Assembly (NCBI RefSeq): GCF_012933445.1 | Contig: NZ_JABBNC010000014.1 | Span: 1-64,000 of the forward strand | Length of the DNA: 64,000 nt | Source of the DNA: Actinoplanes sp. TBRC 11911 | GTDB taxonomy: Bacteria > Actinomycetota > Actinomycetes > Mycobacteriales > Micromonosporaceae | Direction: 5' to 3' | Shown: positions 1 through 8,322 of the stretch, piece by piece | How the letters are laid out: the number at the start of each line of letters is the position of its first letter | Numbering within the stretch: the stretch's first letter is position 1 | The notes under the pieces: generated by a model | What the model saw: the letters and a program-made list of their open reading frames with translations, nothing else | What the model was told of the DNA's origin: nothing | The model's database searches: none | Translations under genes and position numbers: made by a program

Positions 1-56
1 CGCGCCACCGCGCCACCGCGCCACCGCGCCACCGCGCCACCGCGCCACCGCGCCAC
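1..56. repeat. 8-bp tandem repeat (7 copies)
   Basis: Seven perfect copies of CGCGCCAC open the window. The unit is not a multiple of three, so the reading frame cycles every 24 nt. On the minus strand a GTG at 83 would read through the array as a Trp-Arg-Gly-Gly-Ala-Val-Ala-Arg repeat leaving the window. That could be the N-terminus of a truncated gene or simply a minisatellite; I cannot decide. Bases 57-205 hold nothing else I recognise. Confidence 0.85.
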
Positions 57-205
57 GGGCTGCACCGGGACCACGTCACTCACCGCCTACCACCACGGTT
101 AGGACTTGCCGGCCTGGAGCCGCGCACCGGCCGGTCGTCGCGACGGCCTGGCGTGGCGACGGCCTCGTCGTTGCCCACGAGCGCCATTGCGATGATCCCG
201 TACGG

Positions 206-931
206 CTAACGGGGTTTGCCGAACGCAACGCTGACGCCAGGAGAGTAGAGCGTGCTCACCGGTGGGCCACTCACCCCGATGCCGGCGGTGGCGAGCAGTG
301 TTTCGTCGAGGTCGAGCAGTTCGGCGCGATGCAATGGCCAGCGTGAATGCTCATTGGGCAGGTGGATGGTGCGGCCCCAGGCGTCGGTGTGCAGTCCCCA
401 GCGGGCGGTCAGGAAATGGTCGAGCGGACTCGGGTCGGGGATTGCCGGGCCGGTGCGGATCCGGATCCGGGACGTCGCGGGAGGGCCCGGCCAGCGGCGG
501 CGTGAGCGGTAGTCGAGGACGTCGCCGGTGCGGGTCAGGCGCATGCGGGACCAGACGTACGGCAGGCGCAACGTCACGCGGGCGACCAGAACCGGCAGTA
601 AACGCTCCGCGTCGAGTGAGAGGAAGACGACGGCGCGCCGGCCCTCGCCGTCCACACTGTATAGACGGATGTTGGTCTCGCAGAAGGTGCCGAAATAGGG
701 GATCGGGGGGCCGCTCAGGAAGCCGATGTTTTCCATCCGGAAACCGATCAGGCCGGCGTACGTCACGCCGTCGATCGTGTCCGGGACGGTGCCGGGCGGC
801 AGCAATGGCGCCACCCGCGCCGGATCGACCGGCCAATGCAGGAAGGCCAGGTCGGTCCAGCGCTGGGTGAGGGCGGGCGTGCGGACCGGCCGGGGCGTCT
901 CGGCGCTGATGTCCTCGACGAAGGCCGGCAT
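206..931 (-). CDS. DUF2071 (YqjF-like) family protein
   Basis: A 241-residue protein of the DUF2071/YqjF family, an acetoacetate-decarboxylase-like fold of unknown substrate. Visible family features are the N-terminal QRWTDLAFLHWPVDPARV segment, a central GLIGFRM strand, FCETNIRLYSV, and a later YSPGVSVAFGKPR end. The open frame extends upstream to 1132, but that extension is an Arg/Gly-rich shadow over the neighbouring aldo/keto reductase, so I chose the ATG at 931 (MPAFVEDIS). It lies 14 bp downstream of the aldo/keto reductase and is probably co-transcribed with it. Family assignment is fairly sure; cellular role is unknown. Confidence 0.8.
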   Translation of the reverse strand: MPAFVEDISAETPRPVRTPALTQRWTDLAFLHWPVDPARVAPLLPPGTVPDTIDGVTYAGLIGFRMENIGFLSGPPIPYFGTFCETNIRLYSVDGEGRRAVVFLSLDAERLLPVLVARVTLRLPYVWSRMRLTRTGDVLDYRSRRRWPGPPATSRIRIRTGPAIPDPSPLDHFLTARWGLHTDAWGRTIHLPNEHSRWPLHRAELLDLDETLLATAGIGVSGPPVSTLYSPGVSVAFGKPR

Positions 932-945
932 GCCCGCATTCTGCC

Positions 946-1935
946 CTAGAGGCCCGCCTGCGCGGCGTTGATTCCGACGTAGCGGTCGCCGGCCGCGGGC
1001 TGCAGGCCGTCGAGGCGAGCCAACTGGTCCTTCGTGAGCTCCAGGCCGTCGGCGACCGCGTTCTCCTCGAGCCGCGCCACCGCCTTGGTGCCCGGGATCG
1101 CGGCGATGTCGTCGCCCTGGGCCAGCACCCACGCGATCGCGACCTGCGCGGGCGTGGCGCCGGTCTCCCGGCCGATCGCCTCCACCTCGTCGACCAGGGC
1201 CAGGTTGTGCGCCATGTTCTCGTCGGCGTAGCGCGGGTTGCCGTAGCGGAAGTCGGTGGGGTCCATCGCCTTCGTGTCGCGCACCTTGCCGGTGAGGATG
1301 CCGCGGCCCAGCGGCGAGTACGAGACGAAGCCGATGCCCAGCTCGCGGGACAGCGCCAGGATCTCCTCGGCGGGCTCGCGGGTGAACAGCGAGTACTCGT
1401 ACTGCAGCGCGGTGATCGGGTGCACGGCATGGGCCCGGCGGATCGTGCTCACGGCGGCCTCGGACATGCCGATGTGCCGCACCTTGCCCTGCTGCACGAG
1501 CTCGGCCATCGCGCCGATGGTGTCCTCGATCGGCACCGTCGGGTCGACCCGGTGCTGGTAGAGCAGGTCCACGTGGTCGGTGCCGAGACGCTTGAGCGAA
1601 GCCTCCAGGACGAAGCGCACGTTGTCCGGGTGGCTGTCGATCTGGCGCTCGGTCGGCTCGGCGGTGCCGTCGCGATGCGAGTAGTAGCCGAACTTGGTGG
1701 CGATCACCACCTGGTCCCAGCGGCCGGCCAGGGCTTTTCCGGCCAGGCGTTCATTCGTGTACGGACCGTACGACTCGGCGGTGTCGAAGAACGTCACGCC
1801 CAGGTCCAGCGCCCGGTGGATGGTGCGGATCGACTCCGCGTCGTCGGAGTGCGCGCCGGTGTAGGCGGAGGACATGCCCATGAGGCCGAGTCCGAGGCGG
1901 GTCACGTCTAATCCCGCGAGTGATAGATGCTTCAT
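946..1935 (-). CDS. aldo/keto reductase
   Basis: A 329-residue cytosolic NADPH-dependent oxidoreductase of the aldo/keto reductase superfamily (YajO/PLR-like branch) that reduces carbonyl compounds. It shows GLGLMGMSSAYTG at the N-terminus, the catalytic Asp/Tyr region FFDTAESYGPYTNE, the catalytic Lys in ATKFGYY, VDLLYQHRVDP with the active-site His, and GIGFVSYSPLGRGILTG for cofactor binding. The ATG at 1935 is used; a TAGCTT box (1948-1943 on this strand) sits 7 nt upstream, so the mRNA is probably leaderless. Likely first gene of an operon with the DUF2071 gene. Substrate unknown. Confidence 0.92.
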   Translation of the reverse strand: MKHLSLAGLDVTRLGLGLMGMSSAYTGAHSDDAESIRTIHRALDLGVTFFDTAESYGPYTNERLAGKALAGRWDQVVIATKFGYYSHRDGTAEPTERQIDSHPDNVRFVLEASLKRLGTDHVDLLYQHRVDPTVPIEDTIGAMAELVQQGKVRHIGMSEAAVSTIRRAHAVHPITALQYEYSLFTREPAEEILALSRELGIGFVSYSPLGRGILTGKVRDTKAMDPTDFRYGNPRYADENMAHNLALVDEVEAIGRETGATPAQVAIAWVLAQGDDIAAIPGTKAVARLEENAVADGLELTKDQLARLDGLQPAAGDRYVGINAAQAGL

Positions 1936-2030
1936 ACAGCGAAAGCTACGCCGGCAATGAACGAGTCGCCGGGTGACACATGTAACCGGCGCCTGCCTTT
2001 GTTGCGGCGTACCGGGAAGAATGGCGATTG

Positions 2031-2717
2031 ATGAACACACGACAACCCGCCGCGGTTCTTTTTGACATGGACGGCACGCTGGTCGACAGCGAGAAAGTCT
2101 GGGACATCGCCCTGCGCGAGCTGGCCGTTCGCGCCGGGGGCACGCTCTCCGACGCGGGCCGCAAGGCGATGATCGGCACCAGCATGGCGGTCAGCATGCA
2201 GATCATGCGCGACGACCTGGGTCAGCCCGACCGGCCCGAGCCGCCGGATGTCGCGTGGCTGGTCGCGCGCGTGCTGGAGCTGTTCGCGGAGGGTCTGGTG
2301 TGGCGGCCGGGCGCGTGTGAGCTGCTGCACGCTGTCCGGATGGCGGGATTGCCGACCGCCTTGGTGACCTCCACCGGGCGGGCCCTGGTCGACGTGGCGC
2401 TGAAGACCATCGGCGCGGAGAACTTCGACGTCGTGGTCTGCGGCGACGACGTGCGCATGCCGAAGCCGGACCCGGAGCCGTACCGCACGGCGGCGACGCT
2501 GTTACGGGTGCCGATCGAGGACTGCGTGGCCATCGAGGACTCGCCGACCGGGGTGGCCAGCGCGCTCGCCTCCGGGGCCGCGGTGCTCGCGGTGCCGGCC
2601 GAGCTGGAGCTGCCGCCGACCGACGGGGTCCACCTGCGCACCTCGCTGGTGGGCGTGGACCCCGCCTATCTGGCGAACCTGCTCGTCAGTCGTGAGCTAT
2701 TGCGGCCAGAACGTTGA
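2031..2717 (+). CDS. HAD-superfamily phosphatase (beta-PGM/YhcW-like)
   Basis: A 228-residue HAD hydrolase. Motif I is LFDMDGTLVDSE with the nucleophile Asp and acid/base Asp; motif II is the Thr/Ser in ALVTSTGR; motif III Lys is in MPKPDPEPY; motif IV is AIEDSPTGV. The small cap between motifs I and II fits the beta-phosphoglucomutase/phosphatase subgroup. An upstream in-frame TTG (2028) would add one residue; I chose ATG 2031, preceded by GGGAAGA. The 3' end overlaps the convergent permease gene by 32 bp (2686-2717). The substrate is likely a small phosphorylated metabolite but cannot be named. Confidence 0.9.
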   Translation: MNTRQPAAVLFDMDGTLVDSEKVWDIALRELAVRAGGTLSDAGRKAMIGTSMAVSMQIMRDDLGQPDRPEPPDVAWLVARVLELFAEGLVWRPGACELLHAVRMAGLPTALVTSTGRALVDVALKTIGAENFDVVVCGDDVRMPKPDPEPYRTAATLLRVPIEDCVAIEDSPTGVASALASGAAVLAVPAELELPPTDGVHLRTSLVGVDPAYLANLLVSRELLRPER

Positions 2718-5217
2718 GCCGCGCCGCCTTGATCGACGGCAGCACCGCGGCGAGCACCCCGACCACGGCGGCCAGCACCAGGTAGAGGCCCATGTTGGTC
2801 CACGGCAGCACCAGGTCGGTGATGCCCTCGCCGTTCAGGGCGCGGACCACCGCGGCGCCCAGCCCGGCCCCGACCGCGACGCCGAGCAGCGCCCCGAAGA
2901 CCGAGATCACCACGGCCTCGACGGTCACCATCCGCATGGTCTGCGCGCGGCCCAGCCCGACCGCGCGCAGCAGGCCCAGCTCGCGGGTGCGTTCCAGTAC
3001 CGACAGCGCCAGCGTGTTCACCACGCCCAGCACCGCGATCAGGATCGCCAGCGCGAGCAGCACCTGCACCATCGTGATGACGGTGTCGAACGTCGACGCC
3101 TGTCCCTCGATGAACGCCGTCCGGTCCTCGGCGGACACCTCGGGGCTGTCCACCAGCAGCGCCTTCACCTGCGGCAGCGCCTGCGCGACCGGGGTGCCGT
3201 CGGTGAGCCGCACGAAGCCGAACACCGGCTGCGGAACCGAGAACTCCTTGGTGGCCGCGGCCGGCAGGAAGTAGCTGCCCGGCATCGTGTCCTCGTCGTA
3301 GGTGGCCGCGATCGTCAGCTTCTCCGGGTCGCCCCGGGACAGCTGGACGTCGAGCGTGCTGCCGACCTGCCAGTGCCGATCGGTGGCCTCCTGGGTGCTG
3401 ACCGCGATCTGGTCCGGCTTCAACCTCGCCAGCGCCGGGCCGCCGAACGCCTCGCTGAGCTGCGCCAAATCCTCGGTCGCGTGCACGTACGTGCGTTTGC
3501 CGTTCACCACGGCCTGGTCATTCCACAACCCCGCGACAGCCCGTACGCCGGTGATCCCGCTCGCCTGACGCAGCACGGCCGGGTCGAAGCTCGGTGGACG
3601 CGGACTGTTCTGATCGCCGTTGATCACGATCTGCGCCTTGATGGTGTCCTCGGCCTGCGCGCTCAGGCTGGTCTTCGCCGAGTTCATCACCACGGTCACG
3701 CCGGTGACCAGGGCGATGCCGACCATCAGGGCGGCCGCGGTTATCGCCGTACGCCTCGGGTTGCGCCCCGAGTTGAGCCGGCCGAGGCGTCCGGGCACTG
3801 ACCATGCGAACAACCGTCCGAGCAGGGCCACCACCGGCTTGGAGAGCAGTGGAGTCAAAAGCGCCACGCCGATGAAGGTGATGAGGATCCCGCTCAGCGT
3901 CAGGATGAGGCTGCTGGTCGCGTACAGGCCGACGCCGAGCAGGGTGGCACCCGCCGCGCCGACCAGGGCGCCGGCCACGCTGACCCGGGTGAGCGGCCGG
4001 TCCGGGGTGGCCACGTCCTGCATGGCGGCGACCGGCGCGATCCGCGACGCGCGCAGCGCCGGCATCACGGCGGCGACCACGGTGACCACGACGCCGACGA
4101 TCAGCGAGCTGAGGATCGCCGACATCGGCACGGCCAGCGGGGCCAGCGCGAACCCGCCGCCGCTGAGCTGCACGAACAAGAAGCCGAGCAGGGCGCCGAC
4201 GCCGACCCCGGCGGCGAGCCCGAGAGCCGCGGCGACCAGGCCGATGATGATGGCCTCGAGCAGCACCGATCCGATCATCTGGCGCCGGCTCGCGCCCAGC
4301 GCCCGCATGAGTGCCAGCTCCCGGGTGCGCTGCGCCACGATGATCGAGAACGTGTTGAGGATCAGGAAGACGCCGACGAACAGGGCGACCCCGGCGAACC
4401 CGAGCAGGATCTTGTTGAAGAAGCTGAGCCCCTCCTTGAGCTCCTTGGAACTGTCCGCGGCGAGCTGCTTGCCGGTGCGGACCTGGTAGTTGTCGCCGAC
4501 CGCGGTGGCGATCCGGTCGCGTACGGCCTCGGGGGTCTCGCCGTCCTTGACCTTGACGTTGATCATCGTGAAGGCGTTCTTCTCGCCGATCATCAGCTGC
4601 TGGGCGACCGGGGTGGTGAAGGCGACCTCCTGCAGGCCGCCGATCGAGTCCCGGTTGCCGCTGTAGCCCCAGATGCCGACCAGGGTGAACGTCTTCTTGG
4701 GTTCCAGCGTGAGCACGCCGACCCGGTCGCCGAGGTGGATGCCGGCGGCCTTCGCGACGGCGGCGTTGACGGCGATCTCATCATTCTTGTCCGGGCCGCG
4801 TCCCTCGCGCAGCTGGAGCAGGGCGTCCTCGCCGACCCAGTTCTGGCCGATCCTTGGCGGGCCGTAGCTGGTCAGCACCTTGCCGTCGGAGCCGATCACG
4901 CGGGCGCCGTCGGCGTTGACGATGCCGGTGGCGCTCTCGACGCCGGTTGTTCCGGATATTTGTTGAATTATCGACGCGGGCAGGGGAGTGGCGACCTGCT
5001 CGCCCTCCGCCTCCGAGACGGCGATCTTCGGCTTGGCCTCGACGGCCACGTCGGTCTGCGAGAACCCGTCGGCGAACAACGAGTCAAATGAGCGTCCCAG
5101 CGTGTCGGTCACCACGAAGGCGCCGGCCACGAACATCACCCCGAGCACCACCGCCAGACCGGAGAGCACCAGGCGCAGCTTGCGGCCGAGCAGGCTCTTC
5201 AGCGTCGCGCGCAGCAT
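2686..5217 (-). CDS. ABC transporter permease, FtsX/MacB type
   Basis: An 843-residue membrane protein with two FtsX repeats. It opens with an N-terminal TM segment (SGLAVVLGVMFVAGAFVV), then an extracytoplasmic MacB-PCD-like domain, a 3-TM FtsX block beginning ILLGFAGVALFVGVFLILN with the RELALMRALGASRRQM signature, a second soluble domain, and a final FtsX block with RELGLLRAVGLGRAQTM. This architecture is typical of actinobacterial exporters or envelope-stress transporters. The start is set by the TGATG junction with the ATPase gene; the longer open frame upstream is a shadow. It forms a complex with the ATPase encoded just upstream. Cargo unknown. Confidence 0.93.
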   Translation of the reverse strand: MLRATLKSLLGRKLRLVLSGLAVVLGVMFVAGAFVVTDTLGRSFDSLFADGFSQTDVAVEAKPKIAVSEAEGEQVATPLPASIIQQISGTTGVESATGIVNADGARVIGSDGKVLTSYGPPRIGQNWVGEDALLQLREGRGPDKNDEIAVNAAVAKAAGIHLGDRVGVLTLEPKKTFTLVGIWGYSGNRDSIGGLQEVAFTTPVAQQLMIGEKNAFTMINVKVKDGETPEAVRDRIATAVGDNYQVRTGKQLAADSSKELKEGLSFFNKILLGFAGVALFVGVFLILNTFSIIVAQRTRELALMRALGASRRQMIGSVLLEAIIIGLVAAALGLAAGVGVGALLGFLFVQLSGGGFALAPLAVPMSAILSSLIVGVVVTVVAAVMPALRASRIAPVAAMQDVATPDRPLTRVSVAGALVGAAGATLLGVGLYATSSLILTLSGILITFIGVALLTPLLSKPVVALLGRLFAWSVPGRLGRLNSGRNPRRTAITAAALMVGIALVTGVTVVMNSAKTSLSAQAEDTIKAQIVINGDQNSPRPPSFDPAVLRQASGITGVRAVAGLWNDQAVVNGKRTYVHATEDLAQLSEAFGGPALARLKPDQIAVSTQEATDRHWQVGSTLDVQLSRGDPEKLTIAATYDEDTMPGSYFLPAAATKEFSVPQPVFGFVRLTDGTPVAQALPQVKALLVDSPEVSAEDRTAFIEGQASTFDTVITMVQVLLALAILIAVLGVVNTLALSVLERTRELGLLRAVGLGRAQTMRMVTVEAVVISVFGALLGVAVGAGLGAAVVRALNGEGITDLVLPWTNMGLYLVLAAVVGVLAAVLPSIKAARLNVLAAIAHD

Positions 5218-5969
5218 CAGACCAGCACCTCCCGGGCCTTCATCTTCTCCAGCACGGCCTCCGGGGTCGGGTGGTCCAGCTCGGCCACGACCTCGCCGTC
5301 GGCCAGGAAGATCACCCGGTCGGTGTAGGAGGCGGCGACCGGGTCGTGCGTGACCATCACGATGGTCTGGCCGTGCTCGCGGACACTGGCCCGCAGGAAC
5401 GACAGGATCTCGGCGCCGGCGTGCGAGTCCAGGTTGCCGGTCGGCTCGTCCGCGAAGATGACGTCGGGCCGGCTCATCAGGGCGCGCGCACACGCGACCC
5501 GCTGCTGCTGGCCGCCGGAGAGCTGGCTGGGCCGGTGCGACAGCCGGTCTTCGAGGCCGACCGTCTCGATCACGGTGTCCCACCACTGCGGGTCGGGCTT
5601 CTTGCCGGCGATGTCCAGCGGCAGCCGGATGTTCTCCGCCGCGGTCAGCGTCGGCAGCAGATTGAACTGCTGGAAGATGAAGCCCACCCGGTCGCGCCGC
5701 AGCCGGGTGAGGGCCTTGTCGCGCAGGCCGCTGACCTCGGTGCCGCCGATGTGGACGGTGCCGCGGGTCGCCGTGTCGAGGCCGGCCAGGCAGTGCATCA
5801 GCGTCGACTTGCCGCTGCCCGAGGGGCCCATGATGGCCGTGAACCGGCCGCGCGCGAAGCTCGCGCTGACGTCGCGCAGGGCGACGACGCGCGCGTCTCC
5901 GTCGCCGTACACCTTCCACAAGCCGTCGGCGCGCGCCGCTACCGGCTCCAGCGCCTTGGTCCCGATCAT
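5217..5969 (-). CDS. ABC transporter ATP-binding protein (MacB/LolD family)
   Basis: A 250-residue ATPase that energises the permease next to it. Walker A is GPSGSGKST, the Q-loop is FIFQQFNLLP, the signature is LSGGQQQRVACARAL, Walker B is VIFADEPTGNLD, and the switch His is in MVTHDP. The LolD/MacB subgroup is recognised by the QQFNLLPTLT and EPTGNLDS sequences. The ATG at 5969 follows a GGGGGCAGG purine tract. It shares one base with the permease start (TGATG), so translation is coupled. The 253 bp upstream (5970-6222) hold the divergent promoter region and no further gene. Confidence 0.95.
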   Translation of the reverse strand: MIGTKALEPVAARADGLWKVYGDGDARVVALRDVSASFARGRFTAIMGPSGSGKSTLMHCLAGLDTATRGTVHIGGTEVSGLRDKALTRLRRDRVGFIFQQFNLLPTLTAAENIRLPLDIAGKKPDPQWWDTVIETVGLEDRLSHRPSQLSGGQQQRVACARALMSRPDVIFADEPTGNLDSHAGAEILSFLRASVREHGQTIVMVTHDPVAASYTDRVIFLADGEVVAELDHPTPEAVLEKMKAREVLV

Positions 5970-6187
5970 CTCTGCCTGCCCCCTTGGTTTCCGGCGTGCG
6001 GCCCGCCCCCGTCTGGCCGGGCCGTTCGTCTGGTCCGGCCGGGCTTTTCCACCCGGCCGGCACGCTCAGTGTTTCGACGTGCGGACGCGGAATCGTCCGT
6101 CCCGAGGCGGAACCGGACACCGGTCTTCGGGTACGGGTGGCACCCAGGGATGTCTCAGGGGTGACCCTGAGTTTCTTGGTTTGACGC

Positions 6188-6222
6188 TTGACTGACGTCA
6201 TCGATGACGTCATAGTGGTGTC
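6188..6222 (+). promoter_or_regulatory. promoter with palindromic operator, leaderless
   Basis: TTGACT (6188-6193), 17-nt spacer, CATAGT (6211-6216), and the ATG of the ribbon-helix-helix gene at 6223, so transcription would begin at or next to the start codon. The spacer is almost entirely occupied by a perfect 20-bp palindrome (6193-6212) made of two TGACGTCA octamers separated by TCGA. A dimeric or tetrameric DNA-binding protein bound there would block the promoter. The downstream gene encodes a ribbon-helix-helix domain, so autorepression is the obvious inference. Confidence 0.7.
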
Positions 6223-6762
6223 ATGGATTTGACGCCATACCTCGAAACACTCCGAGCCGACCTGGCCGCCGCGGCGGCCCCCGGCGGCGAGGAGACGACC
6301 CGGGCCGCCGAGCTGCTCGGGCACGCGCTGGAGTCCTCGGCCCGGCTGGCGCTTCTCGAGGCGCTGTCCGACGCGGCCGCGGAGATCACTACCCGGCTGC
6401 CGGACGCGAGTGTCGACGTCCGGCTGCGCGGCCGCTCGGCCGATCTGGTGGTCACCTCCGCCGCACCGGATGTCACCGCCGCCCCGGCTTTCCCCGCCGC
6501 CCCGGCTTTCCCCGCCGCCGCGGCTTTTCCCGCCGCCGCGGCTTTTCCCGCCGCCCCGGCGGCGCCGGTGCCGGACGGCGGTGACCTCACCCGGCTCACG
6601 CTGCGCATGCCCGAAGCACTCAAGGCTCAGGTCGAACAGACCGCCGCGGCCGAGGGCATCTCGGTCAACGCGTGGCTGGTCCGCGCGGTCTCGCAGGCAA
6701 TCGTTCCGGCTACCCCCACGGTGCGCGCGGGCAAGCGCGTCACCGGTTTCTTCCAGGCCTAG
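6223..6762 (+). CDS. ribbon-helix-helix (Arc/CopG-like) domain protein
   Basis: A 179-residue protein. The N-terminal half is helical and Ala-rich (about 1-80). A Pro/Ala/Phe low-complexity linker follows (FPAAPAFPAAAAFPAAA, about 88-108), and then a C-terminal ribbon-helix-helix unit, LTRLTLRMPEALKAQ followed by EGISVNAWLVRAVSQAI, of the HicB/Arc/CopG type. It is 12 bp upstream of a DUF4097 gene and probably in the same operon, a pairing seen in actinobacteria. The palindrome 6193-6212 in its promoter is the likely binding site. There is no toxin partner, so an antitoxin role is not supported; a transcriptional regulator is the best call. Confidence 0.7.
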   Translation: MDLTPYLETLRADLAAAAAPGGEETTRAAELLGHALESSARLALLEALSDAAAEITTRLPDASVDVRLRGRSADLVVTSAAPDVTAAPAFPAAPAFPAAAAFPAAAAFPAAPAAPVPDGGDLTRLTLRMPEALKAQVEQTAAAEGISVNAWLVRAVSQAIVPATPTVRAGKRVTGFFQA

Positions 6763-6774
6763 GAGGGCTGATTC

Positions 6775-7587
6775 ATGTACGAGTTCCCCCGTTCCACCCC
6801 GGTCACCGTCGCGCTGCGCACCCAGACCGGCACCGTCGAGATGGTCGCCGAGGAGCGTGACGCCATCGTCGTCGAGGTGACGCCGGTCAGCAGCAGCGCC
6901 GGCGCCCAGGAGGCGGCCGACAAGACCCGCGTCGAGATCGAGGGCGACACGCTGGTGATCCAGACACCGGGTTCCGACTCCTGGATGTGGCGGCGCTCGC
7001 ACAAGCTGCGCATCGTCGCCCGGGTGCCGATCGGCAGCGCACTGACCGGCCGGGCCGCGGCCGCCGACGTGCGGGCGGCCGGCGTGTGGTCCGCGGTCGA
7101 GCTGGAGACGGCCTCGTCCGACGTGGACCTGGCCGAGGTCACCGGCGACGCCGACGTGCGCGCTGCCTCCGGCGACATCACGATCCACCGGGTCGGCGGG
7201 ACGCTCCGGGCGAAGAGCGCCTCGGGCGACGTGAACATCGGTGACGTCACCGGTGACGTCACCATGGAAACGGCGAGCGGCGACCTGCGGCTGCGCTTCG
7301 GCGGCGGCTCGTTGCAGGCGTCCACGGCCTCCGGCGACATCCAGGTGGGCCAGTTGCGCGCGGGCCAGGCCCAGCTGAAGAGCGCGTCCGGCGACATCCA
7401 GGTGGGCGTGGCCCCCGGCACCGGCGTCTGGATGGACCTGAACACGATGTCCGGCAAGACGATCAGCGACCTGACCGCCCGCGGCGAGGCCCCGGTCCCC
7501 GACTCGACCGCGACCTTGGAGCTGCGCGCCCGCACCGCGAGCGGCGACATCCACATCCACCGAGCCGCGGTCCGGGCGGCCGCCTGA
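6775..7587 (+). CDS. DUF4097 beta-strand-repeat protein
   Basis: A 270-residue protein of the DUF4097 (putative adhesin-like beta-helix) family. From about residue 90 it is built of short imperfect repeats centred on (T/K)ASGD(I/V) with GDV between turns, which predicts a right-handed beta-solenoid. There is no signal peptide or TM segment, so it is probably cytoplasmic. The RBS AGGAGGG lies 7 nt before ATG 6775. Co-transcribed with the ribbon-helix-helix gene; function unknown. A 24-bp palindrome at 7240-7263 lies inside the repeats and is explained by duplicated GDVT codons. Confidence 0.8.
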   Translation: MYEFPRSTPVTVALRTQTGTVEMVAEERDAIVVEVTPVSSSAGAQEAADKTRVEIEGDTLVIQTPGSDSWMWRRSHKLRIVARVPIGSALTGRAAAADVRAAGVWSAVELETASSDVDLAEVTGDADVRAASGDITIHRVGGTLRAKSASGDVNIGDVTGDVTMETASGDLRLRFGGGSLQASTASGDIQVGQLRAGQAQLKSASGDIQVGVAPGTGVWMDLNTMSGKTISDLTARGEAPVPDSTATLELRARTASGDIHIHRAAVRAAA

Positions 7588-7627
7588 TGCCGGCCGGGTC
7601 CCTGGGCCCTCGAGGCCGGGGGTTCGC

Positions 7628-7808
7628 GATGCGGGCTGGGCGCTTGGGTCCGCGGAGCGGGGAGTTCGTGATGTGGGCTGGGCGCTTGGGCCTGCGGAGC
7701 GGGGAGTTCGTGATGCGGGCTGGGCGCTTGGGCCCGCGGAGCGGGGAGTTCGTGATGCGGGCTGGGCGCTTGGGCCCGCGGAGCGCGGATCTGGTGATGC
7801 GGGTGGCC
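7628..7808. repeat. 42-bp tandem repeat, four copies plus a partial
   Basis: Units begin at 7628, 7670, 7712 and 7754, with a fifth, truncated, at 7796. Each starts GATGCGGGCTGGGCGCTTGG and continues with a G+C-rich half ending AGTTCGT. Forty-two is a multiple of three, so an open frame starting at the TGATG junction with the DUF4097 gene (7587-7928) reads fourteen-residue repeats (MRAGRLGPRSGEFV). I regard this as a repeat array more likely than a gene, because nothing outside the repeat looks protein-like. Confidence 0.85.
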
Positions 7809-7965
7809 GCGTCGATCGGCGGCCGGCCGCGCCCGGCGTCAGCGCGCGGGCAGGTATCAGCGGCTCTCGGCTTCCTGGAGCGTCCGTTACCGCCCCCGGA
7901 AATGCCCAGGCAGCGGGCCCCGGCGTGACCGGCGCCGGGTGTGCGGACTCCGAACGGCGGGCTGG

Positions 7966-8012
7966 CGCACTCCCCACACCTCGGGCTCGGGGGCCGAGGT
8001 GTGGGGAGTGCG
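7966..8012. terminator. perfect 19-bp hairpin, probable terminator
   Basis: Arms 7966-7984 and 7994-8012 are perfectly complementary (left arm CGCACTCCCCACACCTCGG) around a 9-nt loop. There is no U-tract, as is usual in GC-rich actinobacteria. It lies between the plus-strand DUF4097 operon and the minus-strand response regulator and could stop transcription from either side. An alternative is a dispersed repetitive hairpin element. Confidence 0.6.
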
Positions 8013-8135
8013 GGCGGTGCCGGCGTTGGTGCCCGTACCGCCGGCGACTATGCGTCAGAGGTCGCGGGGTTGGTCGGCTTTGCCGCGTGCGTCGGGACCA
8101 GGTGGTTCGGCAGCAGCCGGGCCAGGATCGCCGGG

Positions 8136-8240
8136 CGCCGGACAGGATCGTCGCGGGGGTCGGGTTGGCCGGGCGTCGGACGGGGTCGTCGCGGGGGTCG
8201 GGTTGACCGAGCGTCGGACGGGATCGTCGCGGGGGCCCGG
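8136..8240. repeat. 38-bp tandem repeat
   Basis: Units begin at 8136, 8174 and 8212. The core is GGATCGTCGCGGGGG or GGGTCGTCGCGGGGG, preceded by CGTCGGAC and followed by TCGGGTTG. The third copy diverges after about 28 bp. Part of a 1,075-bp stretch (7588-8662) that contains only repeats, hairpins and no convincing gene. Confidence 0.8.
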
Positions 8241-8322
8241 GTTCGCTACGCGGCGGCCGGGACGCGTAATCCGCACGGCGGCCGCCGAGCCGGCCAAGCG
8301 GCGCCCGCCGTCCTACGCGGCT

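Noticed and set aside
7240..7263. 24-bp palindrome GGTGACGTCACC twice, similar to the RHH operator
   Set aside because: It lies inside the DUF4097 coding sequence and is explained by duplicated GDVT codons. A second RHH site is possible, but there is no promoter.
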